Source: Streptomyces cacaoi (GTDB lineage Bacteria; Actinomycetota; Actinomycetes; Streptomycetales; Streptomycetaceae). Taken from it: a DNA stretch of 64,000 bases. Of the stretch, positions 35,973-43,804 are shown one piece after another. Positions within the stretch are counted from its first letter, which is position 1; each line of letters starts with the position of its first letter. Made by a program: the position numbers and the translations under genes. The stretch spans positions 62,001 through 126,000 of the forward strand of contig NZ_BJMM01000010.1 in the NCBI RefSeq assembly GCF_006539165.1, read 5' to 3'. The notes beneath the pieces are model-generated. The model was given only the letters and a program-made list of their open reading frames with translations, did not search any database and was not told where the DNA came from.

Positions 35973-36186
35973 CCACCCGCCGGACACCATCTGCGCGCCG
36001 CGCGTCCCCGGGCCTGCCCGTCCGCACCCGCGCACGCCTGAACTTCCGCTGATCTCCCGCGCGCACGCCTGTGTTCCGCGCGGACGTCTGTGCCGTGCGT
36101 GTGCCCGTGGTACGCGACGGCTCGTCGCGCCGAGCGGGGAGGCACGGCGAGGGATCGACGCATAGCGGTGCGCCGGGGGAGCGGGC

Positions 36187-36225
36187 CGCGCCCCGCGCCG
36201 GGTGTGGAAACCGGCGCGGGGCGCG
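36187..36225. terminator. Bidirectional terminator between CobW gene and parC
   Basis: A perfect 15-bp stem (CGCGCCCCGCGCCGG with its complement) around a 9-base loop lies between the convergent stops at 35972 and 36270. Confidence 0.75.
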
Positions 36226-36269
36226 TCAGGGGCTGCCGAGCCGGGCCCGGAGCCGCCGTCGGGCTGGCG

Positions 36270-38726
36270 TCAGGCCGGCCCGGCCAGCGCGGCCACCTGC
36301 TTCTTCAGCGGTACGCCGGAGCCGTCCCTGCGGGGGTCGGCCTCGGGGAGATCGACCGGCGCACCGGACTTCGTCGCGGCGCGCGGCGGGGCCGCGCCCG
36401 CCCAGGCCAGGACCAGCCGGTTCTCGCCCCGGAGGAAGCGCTGGCAGCGCACACCGCCCGTCGCCCGCCCCTTGCGCGGGTACTGGTCGAACGGGGTGAG
36501 CTTGGCGGTGGTGGCGGAGTCGTCGAGGGTGCCCTCGGCGCCGGCCGCGGTGAAGACCATCGCGTCGGCGCCGGGATCGACGGCGCCGAAGAAGAGCACC
36601 TTCGCCTCGCCGGTCAGCTTGATGCCCGCGACACCGCCGGCCGGGCGCCCCTGCGGGCGCACCTGGCTCGCCGCGTACCGCAGCAACTGCGCCTCGTCGG
36701 TGATGAAGACCAGGTCCTCCTCGCCGGTGCGCAGTTCGACGGCGCCGACGATGCGGTCACCGTCCTTGAGGGTGATGACCTCCAACTCCTCGCGGTGCGC
36801 GGGGTAGTCGGGCACGACACGTTTGACGACGCCCTGCTCGGTGCCGAGCGCGAGCCCGGGGGAGGACTCGTCCAGCGTCATCAGACAGACCAGTTGCTCC
36901 CCGTCGTGCAGCGAGAGGAACTCCGAGACCTGGGCCCCGCCGGCGAGGCTCGACGGCGCCGACTCGGGAAGCTGCGGCAGATCGACCACGTTCAGCCGCA
37001 GCAGCCGGCCCTCGGAGGTGACGGCGCCGATCTCGCCCCGGGTCGTCGCCGGCACGGCCGAGACGATGACGTCGTGCTTGTGCCGCTTGGCCGGTTCGGC
37101 GCTCTCGGGCTCGGCCCCGGTGGTGCGGGCCAGCAGCCCCGTCGAGGAGAGCAGCACGCGGCAGGGGTCGTCGGAGACCTCCAGCGGGACGGCGACGACC
37201 GGCGCCTCGGCGGAGTCCAGCAGTTCGGTGCGCCGCGGGGTGCCGTACTTCTTGGCCACGGCGGACAGTTCGGAGGAGACGATCTTGCGCAGCTCCGCGT
37301 CGGACTCCAGGATCCGGGTCAGCTCCTCGATCTCCGCGCGCAGCCTGGTGCGTTCGTCCTCCAGCTCGATGCGGTCGAACTTCGTCAGCCGGCGCAGCGG
37401 GGTGTCCAGGATGTACTGGGTCTGGATGTCGCTGAGTTCGAAGCGGGACATCAGGGAGCTCTTCGCCTCGGCGGAGTTCTCACTCGACCGGATGATTCTG
37501 ATGACCTCGTCGATGTCGACGAGTGCCACCAGGAGGCCCTCCACCAGATGCAGCCGGTCCCGCCGCTTGCCGCGCCGGAACTCGCTGCGGCGGCGCACCA
37601 CGTTGAAGCGGTGGTCGACATAGACCTCCAGCAGCTCCCTGAGGCCCAGGGTGAGCGGCTGCCCGTCGACCAGCGCGACGTTGTTGATGCCGAAGGACTC
37701 CTCCATGGGCGTCAGCTTGTACAGCTGGCCCAGCACGGCCTCCGGGTTGAACCCGTTCTTGATCTCGATGACGAGACGCAGGCCGTGTTCGCGGTCGGTG
37801 AGGTCCTTGACGTCCGCGATGCCCTGGAGCTTCTTGGAGTTGACCAGATCCTTGATCTTGGAGATGACCTTCTCCGGGCCGACGGCGAACGGCAGTTGCG
37901 TGACCACCAGGCCCTTGCGGCGGGCCGTGACCTGCTCGACGGTGGCGGTGGCGCGCATCTTGAAGGTGCCGCGGCCCGTCCGGTAGGCGTCCTTGATGCC
38001 CTCCAGCCCGACGATCCGGCCGCCGGTCGGGAGATCGGGCCCGGGCACGAGGCCCATCAGCGTCTCCAGATCGGCGTTCGGGTGCTTGATCAGATGCCGG
38101 GCGGCGGCGATCACCTCGGTGAGGTTGTGCGGCGGCATGTTCGTCGCCATGCCGACGGCGATCCCGGAGGCGCCGTTGACCAGGAGGTTCGGATAGGCGG
38201 CCGGGAGCGTCGAGGGCTCCTCCTCGCTGCCGTCGTAGTTCGGCGCGAAGTCGACGGTCTCCTCGTCGATCGTGTCGACCATCAGTCCGGCGGCGGGCGC
38301 CGCGCGGCACTCGGTGTACCGCATGGCGGCCGGCGGGTCGTCGTTGCCCAGCGAGCCGAAGTTGCCGTGGCCGTCGACCAGCGGCAGGCGCATCGAGAAC
38401 GACTGCGCCATCCGCACCAGGGCGTCGTAAATCGCGGTGTCGCCGTGCGGGTGGAGCTTACCCATCACCTCGCCGACGACCCGGGCGCACTTGACGTAGG
38501 AGCGCTCGGGCCGCAGCCCCATCTCGTGCATCTGGTAGAGGATGCGGCGCTGTACGGGCTTCATGCCGTCGCGGGCGTCGGGGAGCGCGCGCGAGTAGAT
38601 GACCGAGTAGGCGTACTCCAGGTAGGAGCTCTGCATCTCGTCGACGACGTCGATGTCGAGGATGCGTTCCTCGAAGTCCTCTCCGGGCTCCGTCCCGGCG
38701 GTACGGGTCTTACTGCGGCGGGCCAT
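36270..38726 (-). CDS. parC: DNA topoisomerase IV subunit A (ParC, type IIA)
   Basis: Encodes 818 residues. The breakage-reunion domain has [15 protein letters not shown] and the catalytic Tyr137 in MRYTECR, which forms the covalent bond to [20 protein letters not shown] and [16 protein letters not shown] surround it. The C-terminal beta-pinwheel (about 520-800) has the repeated GxxGxx-type blades ([25 protein letters not shown]) but no canonical GyrA box, which supports ParC. It works with ParE, encoded about 7 kb upstream. ATG 38726 follows AAGGAGC. The leader contains an 11-bp repeat array. Confidence 0.94.
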   Translation of the reverse strand: MARRSKTRTAGTEPGEDFEERILDIDVVDEMQSSYLEYAYSVIYSRALPDARDGMKPVQRRILYQMHEMGLRPERSYVKCARVVGEVMGKLHPHGDTAIYDALVRMAQSFSMRLPLVDGHGNFGSLGNDDPPAAMRYTECRAAPAAGLMVDTIDEETVDFAPNYDGSEEEPSTLPAAYPNLLVNGASGIAVGMATNMPPHNLTEVIAAARHLIKHPNADLETLMGLVPGPDLPTGGRIVGLEGIKDAYRTGRGTFKMRATATVEQVTARRKGLVVTQLPFAVGPEKVISKIKDLVNSKKLQGIADVKDLTDREHGLRLVIEIKNGFNPEAVLGQLYKLTPMEESFGINNVALVDGQPLTLGLRELLEVYVDHRFNVVRRRSEFRRGKRRDRLHLVEGLLVALVDIDEVIRIIRSSENSAEAKSSLMSRFELSDIQTQYILDTPLRRLTKFDRIELEDERTRLRAEIEELTRILESDAELRKIVSSELSAVAKKYGTPRRTELLDSAEAPVVAVPLEVSDDPCRVLLSSTGLLARTTGAEPESAEPAKRHKHDVIVSAVPATTRGEIGAVTSEGRLLRLNVVDLPQLPESAPSSLAGGAQVSEFLSLHDGEQLVCLMTLDESSPGLALGTEQGVVKRVVPDYPAHREELEVITLKDGDRIVGAVELRTGEEDLVFITDEAQLLRYAASQVRPQGRPAGGVAGIKLTGEAKVLFFGAVDPGADAMVFTAAGAEGTLDDSATTAKLTPFDQYPRKGRATGGVRCQRFLRGENRLVLAWAGAAPPRAATKSGAPVDLPEADPRRDGSGVPLKKQVAALAGPA

Positions 38727-38841
38727 CGCGGCTGCGGCTCCTTCGCTGTACTCGTGTTCGCTGTGCTCGTGCGGTGCGCGCGTTCCGTGCGCCGGTTCCT
38801 GCGCCGGCTCCGTGCTCGGGCTGCGCGCTCGTGCTGTGCTC

Positions 38842-38907
38842 GTGGTGCGTGCGTGGTGCGTGCGTGGTGCGTACGTCGTGCGTGTGTGGTGCGTGTGCGG
38901 TGCGTGC
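38842..38907. repeat. Six 11-bp direct repeats upstream of parC
   Basis: Six contiguous units of GTGGTGCGTGC or close variants (38842, 38853, 38864, 38875, 38886, 38897). The first two are identical and the rest differ by one or two bases. The 11-bp period equals roughly one DNA turn, so the units lie on one helix face. A related CGCTGT(A/G)CTCGTG pair lies closer to parC near 38750. The region between parC (start 38726) and the peptidase gene (39183) holds no gene. Confidence 0.9.
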
Positions 38908-39182
38908 GGTCGCCGTGCGGTGTGCCGACCGGCCGCGGCCGGTCGACCGTGGCCTGAAGGCGCCCCGCACGGCTGTGACGCGGACCATTGTGGACCTCGC
39001 CCCCGACAGGCGGCCTCCCGACCCGGCATACGCCTCCGGTACGGCCCGGAGGTAGACCGTACGGGAACTTCGCATGCTGTCGGCGTGGTTGCATACAGTG
39101 ACAGGGCCGTCCGCCGCACGGGCGGTTCACGCCGTTCCCGGCCCTCGCCGGGAACCCCCGCGAGCGAAGGGACTCCACGCCC

Positions 39183-40598
39183 ATGGGTCACACGGCCACG
39201 CCCCAGCAGGCCACCGGTGGGCTGACAGCGACCGAGCACCGGCTGGCCAACGGCCTGCGCGTGGTGCTCTCCGAGGATCACCAGACCCCGGTCGCCGCTG
39301 TCTGCCTCTGGTACGACGTCGGTTCACGCCACGAGGTCCAGGGCCGCACGGGCCTGGCTCACCTCTTCGAGCACCTGATGTTCCAGGGCTCGGCACAGGT
39401 GTCGGGCAACGGCCACTTCGAGCTGGTGCAGGGCGCCGGCGGCTCGCTGAACGGCACCACCAGCTTCGAGCGCACCAACTACTTCGAGACGATGCCCGCG
39501 CACGAGCTGGAGCTCGCCCTGTGGCTGGAGGCGGACCGTATGGGTTCGCTGCTGTCCGCGCTGGACGAGGAGTCCATGGAGAACCAGCGCGACGTCGTCA
39601 AGAACGAGCGCCGCCAGCGCTACGACAACGTGCCCTACGGCACCGCGTTCGAGCGGCTGACGGCGATGGTCTACCCGGAGGGCCACCCCTACCACCACAC
39701 GCCCATCGGCTCGATGGCGGACCTGGACGCGGCCTCCCTGGAGGACGCCCGGGCCTTCTTCCGTACGTACTACGCGCCGAACAACGCGGTACTCGCCGTC
39801 GTCGGGGACATCGACCCGGAGCAGACGCTGGCCTGGGTGGAGAAGTACTTCGGCTCCATCCCCGGGCACGAGGGCAAGCGCCCGCCGCGGGACGGCACGC
39901 TGCCGGACGTCATCGGCGAGGAGAAGCGCCAGGAGCTCCAGGAGGACGTGCCGGCCAGGGCGCTGATGGCGGCCTACCGGCTGCCCGCCGACGGCACCCG
40001 CGCCGCCGACGCCGCCGATCTGGCGCTGACCGCGCTCGGCGGCGGCGAGTCCTCCCGGCTGTACACCCGCCTGGTGCGCCGGGACCGCACGGCCGTGGCC
40101 GCCGGCTTCGGCATGCTGCGGCTGGCCGGCGCCCCCTCGCTGGGCTGGCTGGACGTGAAGGTCTCCGGCGGCGCCGAGGTGGCCGGCATCGAGGCGGCCG
40201 TGGACGAGGAGCTGCGCCGCTTCGCCGAGGAGGGCCCCAGCGAGGAGGAGATGGAGCGCGCCCAGGCCCAGTTGGAGCGCGAGTGGCTGGACAGGCTCGC
40301 CACGGTCGGCGGCCGGGCCGACGAACTGTGCCGGTACGCCGTGCTGTTCGGGGATCCGCAGCTGGCGCTGACCGCCGTCGGCCGGATTCTGGAGGTCACC
40401 CGCGAGGAGGTGCGGGCCGTCGCCGCCGAGCGGCTGCGGCCGGACAACCGCGCGGTGCTGGTCTACGAGCCGCTGGAGGCGGAGGAGAGCCCCGAGAGCG
40501 CGCAGAGCCCGGAGGAGCCGGAGAGCGCGGGCACCGTCGAGAACGCCGGTGCCGCCGCCGTCGCACAGAACGAGAAGACCGAGGAGACCGGGCAGTGA
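39183..40598 (+). CDS. M16 family zinc metallopeptidase, active subunit
   Basis: Encodes 471 residues. The inverted zinc motif HLFEH is at His60-His64 with Glu63 as the base; the third ligand lies in the downstream Glu of KNERRQRYDN. Two M16 half-domains are present (second half from about 225). M16 enzymes degrade peptides inside or outside the cell, for instance MPP and PqqL relatives; no signal peptide is seen, so this one is likely cytoplasmic. The C-terminal ~45 residues are Glu/Ala-rich. The stop overlaps the next start (GTGA). Confidence 0.94.
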   Translation: MGHTATPQQATGGLTATEHRLANGLRVVLSEDHQTPVAAVCLWYDVGSRHEVQGRTGLAHLFEHLMFQGSAQVSGNGHFELVQGAGGSLNGTTSFERTNYFETMPAHELELALWLEADRMGSLLSALDEESMENQRDVVKNERRQRYDNVPYGTAFERLTAMVYPEGHPYHHTPIGSMADLDAASLEDARAFFRTYYAPNNAVLAVVGDIDPEQTLAWVEKYFGSIPGHEGKRPPRDGTLPDVIGEEKRQELQEDVPARALMAAYRLPADGTRAADAADLALTALGGGESSRLYTRLVRRDRTAVAAGFGMLRLAGAPSLGWLDVKVSGGAEVAGIEAAVDEELRRFAEEGPSEEEMERAQAQLEREWLDRLATVGGRADELCRYAVLFGDPQLALTAVGRILEVTREEVRAVAAERLRPDNRAVLVYEPLEAEESPESAQSPEEPESAGTVENAGAAAVAQNEKTEETGQ

Positions 40599-41998
40599 CC
40601 GACAACGCAGCGAGCGCGGGCACCACGATGGAGTTCCACCCGCAGCCGACCGGCGGCCCCCCCAGGCCGTGGGCCTTCCCCACGCCTGAGCGCGGCACGC
40701 TGTCCAACGGGCTGACGGTGCTGCGCTGTCACCGTCCGGGCCAGCAGGTCGTCGCGGTGGAGGTGAACCTCCCGGCGCCGCTGGACGCCGAGCCGGAGGG
40801 GCTGGACGGCGTGGCCACCCTCATGGCGCGCGCCTTCAACGAGGGCACCGACAAGCACGACGCGGAGGAGTTCGCCGCCGAACTGGAGCGCTGCGGGGCC
40901 ACGCTGGACTCCAGCGCCGACCACCCCGGCGTCCGGGTCTCGCTGGAGGTGCCCGCCTCCCGGCTGCCGAAGGCGCTGGGCCTGCTCGCCGACGCGCTGC
41001 GCGCCCCCGCCTTCCCGGACGGGGAGATCGAGCGGCTGGTGGCCAACCGGCTCGACGAGATCCAGCACGAGCTGGCCAACCCGGCCCGCCGCGCCGCCAA
41101 GGAGCTCTCGCGTGAGCTGTTCCCGGCCGAGTCCCGGATGTCGCGGCCGCGGCAGGGCACCGAGGAGACGGTCCCGCGGATCGACGCCGCGGCCGTCCGC
41201 GCGTTCTACGAGGCGCATGTGCGCCCGGCGACGGCCACCGCGGTGATCGTCGGCGATCTGGAGGGCGTGGATCTGGACACCGCGCTGGCCGACACGCTGG
41301 GCGCGTGGACGGGCTCGCAGGCGGAGCAGCGGCCGGTGCCGGCCATCACGGGGGACGACCGCGGCCGTGTCGTCATCGTGGACCGTCCCGGCGCCGTCCA
41401 GACGCAGTTGCTCATCGGCCGGCTCGGCCCGGACCGGCACGACAGCGTCTGGCCCGCCCAACTGCTGGGCGTCTACTGCCTGGGCGGCACCCTCACCTCC
41501 CGGCTGGACCGGGTGCTGCGCGAGGAGAAGGGCTACACGTACGGCGTGCGCGCCTTCGGCCAGGTGCTGCGCTCCTCGCCGGACGGCCGGGGTGCCGCGC
41601 TGCTGGCGATCAGCGGCTCGGTCGCCACGGACGTCACGGGCCCGGCGCTCGCCGACCTGTGGACGGTGCTGCGCACGCTGGCCGCCGAGGGGCTGACGGA
41701 CGAGGAGCGGGACGTGGCCGTGCGGAACCTGGTGGGCGTGGCCCCGCTGCGGTTCGAGACGGCCGCGGCGGTCGCGTCGACGCTGGCGGACCAGGTGGAG
41801 CAGCACCTCCCCGACGACTTCCAGGGCCGGCTGTACGCCCGCCTGGCCGAGACCGGCACCGTGGAGGCGACGGCCGCGGCCGTGAACGCCTTCCCGGCGG
41901 ACCGGCTGGTGACCGTCCTCGTCGGTGACGCCGCCCAGATCGCCGACCCCGTAAGGGAGTTGGGGATCGGCGAGGTCACGGTCGTCACCGGCTCCTGA
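40595..41998 (+). CDS. M16 family peptidase-like protein, inactive partner
   Basis: Encodes 467 residues. Two M16 folds are recognisable (RGTLSNGLTVLRCHRPG, GVATLMARAFNEGTDKHDAEEF, VREEKGYTYGVRAFGQ), but at the place of HxxEH the sequence reads GVATLMARAF, so the zinc site is missing. This is the non-catalytic half of a two-subunit peptidase, supporting substrate capture in the dimer with the upstream gene. GTG 40595 is coupled to the preceding stop. A strong hairpin follows the stop. Confidence 0.9.
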   Translation: MTDNAASAGTTMEFHPQPTGGPPRPWAFPTPERGTLSNGLTVLRCHRPGQQVVAVEVNLPAPLDAEPEGLDGVATLMARAFNEGTDKHDAEEFAAELERCGATLDSSADHPGVRVSLEVPASRLPKALGLLADALRAPAFPDGEIERLVANRLDEIQHELANPARRAAKELSRELFPAESRMSRPRQGTEETVPRIDAAAVRAFYEAHVRPATATAVIVGDLEGVDLDTALADTLGAWTGSQAEQRPVPAITGDDRGRVVIVDRPGAVQTQLLIGRLGPDRHDSVWPAQLLGVYCLGGTLTSRLDRVLREEKGYTYGVRAFGQVLRSSPDGRGAALLAISGSVATDVTGPALADLWTVLRTLAAEGLTDEERDVAVRNLVGVAPLRFETAAAVASTLADQVEQHLPDDFQGRLYARLAETGTVEATAAAVNAFPADRLVTVLVGDAAQIADPVRELGIGEVTVVTGS

Positions 41999-42057
41999 AT
42001 TCCCGCACGGCGCATCCGGGCGGCACGCACCGCCCCGGGTGACGGACGGGAGCAGAT

Positions 42058-42093
42058 CGGGCCCGGAAGGAGAAATGCCTCCTTCCGGGCCCG
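42058..42093 (+). terminator. Terminator after the M16 pair
   Basis: Perfect 14-bp stem (CGGGCCCGGAAGGA with its complement) around an 8-base loop, 60 bp after the stop. Confidence 0.8.
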
Positions 42094-42163
42094 TCATATG
42101 TCCGGTTCCGCAAGGCATGTGAGGAGACGTGATGTGGCGAAGACGACAAACTCCGGGTTTTGT

Positions 42164-42193
42164 TTGCCGCTTCGGCGCGGGCCCGATTAGCGT
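42164..42193 (+). promoter_or_regulatory. Candidate promoter of the riboswitch-M23 transcript
   Basis: TTGCCG and TAGCGT are separated by 18 bp, a good match to HrdB promoters in an AT-richer patch. Transcription would start near 42200, giving a leader of about 215 nt that contains the c-di-AMP riboswitch. Confidence 0.5.
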
Positions 42194-42254
42194 CGGCGCC
42201 GCTGTACGTCAGAAGTGACCGCGCCCGCGGCCGACGGACAGCAGTAGCAGCCAT

Positions 42255-42402
42255 CGCCGAATCCCCGTACGGCACACGCCAGGGGAGCCGGGGACCCAGG
42301 TCCCTTGGGGTGAATCGGCGGCGCTCGACGAGGAGCGTCGCCGTAGGAGACCTTCCTGCTCCGAACCCGTCAGCTAACCCGGTAGGCGAGAGGGAAGGAA
42401 AG
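42255..42402 (+). ncRNA. c-di-AMP riboswitch (ydaO/yuaA leader)
   Basis: The leader contains the conserved blocks of the ydaO aptamer in order: CAGGGGAGCCGGGGACCCAG cut to GGGGAGCCGGGGACCCA (42282-42298), GGGGTGAATCGG (42307-42318), GTAGGAGACCTTCCTGCTCC (42343-42362) and AACCCGTCAGCTAACCCGG (42364-42382), ending with AGGCGAGAGGGAAGG. Such elements precede cell-wall hydrolase genes such as rpfA in Streptomyces, where c-di-AMP binding shuts expression off. The ribosome site of the M23 gene follows immediately. Confidence 0.9.
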
Positions 42403-42416
42403 GAGTGCGCCACCAG

Positions 42417-43241
42417 ATGGCGTTCAGCCGCACCACCACCGGTAAGCACCGACGCCCCGGCAAGGTCCGCCGTGGCCGGGCATCCGCCGCAGGCATAGCC
42501 GGGGTCGCCGCCGTCGGTGTCGTCGGATCCCTCGCGTCGACCGCCTCGGCCACCAGCGCCCCGCGTGCCGACGTCCACGACACCAGCCTGGACAGCGTCG
42601 CCGGCGCCAGCGACCATCTGTCGGCCTCGATCGACGAACAGGCCCGCGTCCAGGACGTGCAGGCCCTGAAGGCCAAGGCCGAGCAGGAGGCCAGGCAGGC
42701 CGCCGCCAAGGCCAAGAAGAAGGCCGACGAGGCCAAGCGCAAGGCGGCGGCGGAGAAGGCCGAGAAGAAGCGCGACGAGCGCAAGGAGGAGAAGGCGCGC
42801 GCTGCCCGGGCCGGCGGTGAGCGCACCTCGCTGAGCGGCTGGGTGCTCCCCGTCGAGGGCTCCTACATCTCCACCGGGTACCAGCAGGGCGGCGGCATGT
42901 GGTCGTCCGGCAGCCACACCGGTGTCGACTTCCACGCGGGGATGAACACCCCGGTCCACGCGGTCGCGGCGGGCGAGATCGTCGAGGCGGGCGACGGCGG
43001 GGCCTACGGCAACAACATCGTCATCAAGCACGAGGACGGCACGTACACGCAGTACGGCCACCTCAACTCGATCGGTGTCTCGGTCGGTCAGCAGGTGAAG
43101 GCCGGCCAGCAGATCGCGCTGTCGGGCTCGACGGGCAACTCCTCGGGTCCGCATCTGCACTTCGAGGCGCGCACCGGTCCCGAGTACGGCTCGGACATGG
43201 ACCCGGTCGCCTATCTGCGGCAGCACGGCGTCAAGGTCTGA
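42417..43241 (+). CDS. Secreted M23 family cell-wall peptidase
   Basis: Encodes 274 residues. A basic N-terminus and hydrophobic segment (AAGIAGVAAVGVVGSLAS, about 24-41) form a signal peptide. Residues 70-130 form a Lys/Ala/Glu-rich coiled coil. The LytM/M23 domain has HTGVDFHAG (His167, Asp171) and GPHLHFE (His246, His248), giving the zinc and catalytic residues. It should cleave peptidoglycan cross-bridges during growth or resuscitation. ATG 42417 is preferred over GTG 42405 because the AAAGGAG ribosome site sits 11 nt before the ATG and would overlap the GTG. Controlled by the c-di-AMP riboswitch. Confidence 0.95.
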   Translation: MAFSRTTTGKHRRPGKVRRGRASAAGIAGVAAVGVVGSLASTASATSAPRADVHDTSLDSVAGASDHLSASIDEQARVQDVQALKAKAEQEARQAAAKAKKKADEAKRKAAAEKAEKKRDERKEEKARAARAGGERTSLSGWVLPVEGSYISTGYQQGGGMWSSGSHTGVDFHAGMNTPVHAVAAGEIVEAGDGGAYGNNIVIKHEDGTYTQYGHLNSIGVSVGQQVKAGQQIALSGSTGNSSGPHLHFEARTGPEYGSDMDPVAYLRQHGVKV

Positions 43242-43272
43242 CGGGGCGCACGCCCCGCACCCGGACACGGAG

Positions 43273-43304
43273 AAGGGCCGGAACCCGCGCGGGTTCCGGC
43301 CCTT
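43273..43304. terminator. Bidirectional terminator between M23 gene and ptsH
   Basis: Perfect 14-bp stem (AAGGGCCGGAACCC with its complement) around a GCGC loop between convergent stops; the right arm ends in TTT. Confidence 0.85.
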
Positions 43305-43325
43305 TCCCGTGCGCGGAGGCGGGGT

Positions 43326-43607
43326 TCAGACCGTCTCCGGCAGCTCCTCCAGCCCCTCGGCCACGAGCTTCGCCAGCCGGTCGAGGGCCTCCTCGGCGCC
43401 GTCGGCCTCGGAGGCCAGCACGACCTCTTCGCCGCCCTCGGCGCCCAGGCCCAGCACGCCGAGCATGGACGCCGCGTTCACCGGGCTCCCGTCGCCCTTC
43501 TGGATGGTGACGGGGACGCCGGCGGCCGAGGCGGCACGGACGAAGATCGAGGCGGGGCGGGCGTGCAGGCCCTCGGCCCAGCCGACGGTGACGCGGCGCT
43601 CAACCAT
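43326..43607 (-). CDS. ptsH: HPr phosphocarrier protein
   Basis: Encodes 93 residues. EGLHARPAS carries the phospho-accepting His15, and NAASMLGVLGLGA holds the regulatory-position Ser47. HPr passes phosphate from enzyme I to sugar-specific PTS proteins. The ATG at 43607 follows AAGGGC and gives the normal HPr length. It stands alone between the M23 gene and a divergent acetyltransferase gene; a TAGACA hexamer about 30 nt upstream may be its -10. Confidence 0.97.
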   Translation of the reverse strand: MVERRVTVGWAEGLHARPASIFVRAASAAGVPVTIQKGDGSPVNAASMLGVLGLGAEGGEEVVLASEADGAEEALDRLAKLVAEGLEELPETV

Positions 43608-43804
43608 GGTGTTGCCCTTCGAGTCGGTGAGGTTGTCTAGACCAGTCTCGCACGGCACCCGGGGTGCGCGGCCCCCAGGTTCCGCCCGGAAATCCCCGCG
43701 CACACAGGGCGCGCGGACGGTCCGCGGGTACCGGACCGACCGGGGCCCCGCCCGGGGACCTTCGGCCCGCCGCGCCGCGGAGTCCACCGCCGTACGCTGG
43801 GCCC

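Noticed and set aside
36090..38957. 955-codon open frame on the plus strand across parC
   Set aside because: Mirror image of the parC codon bias; no start signal and no recognisable protein.
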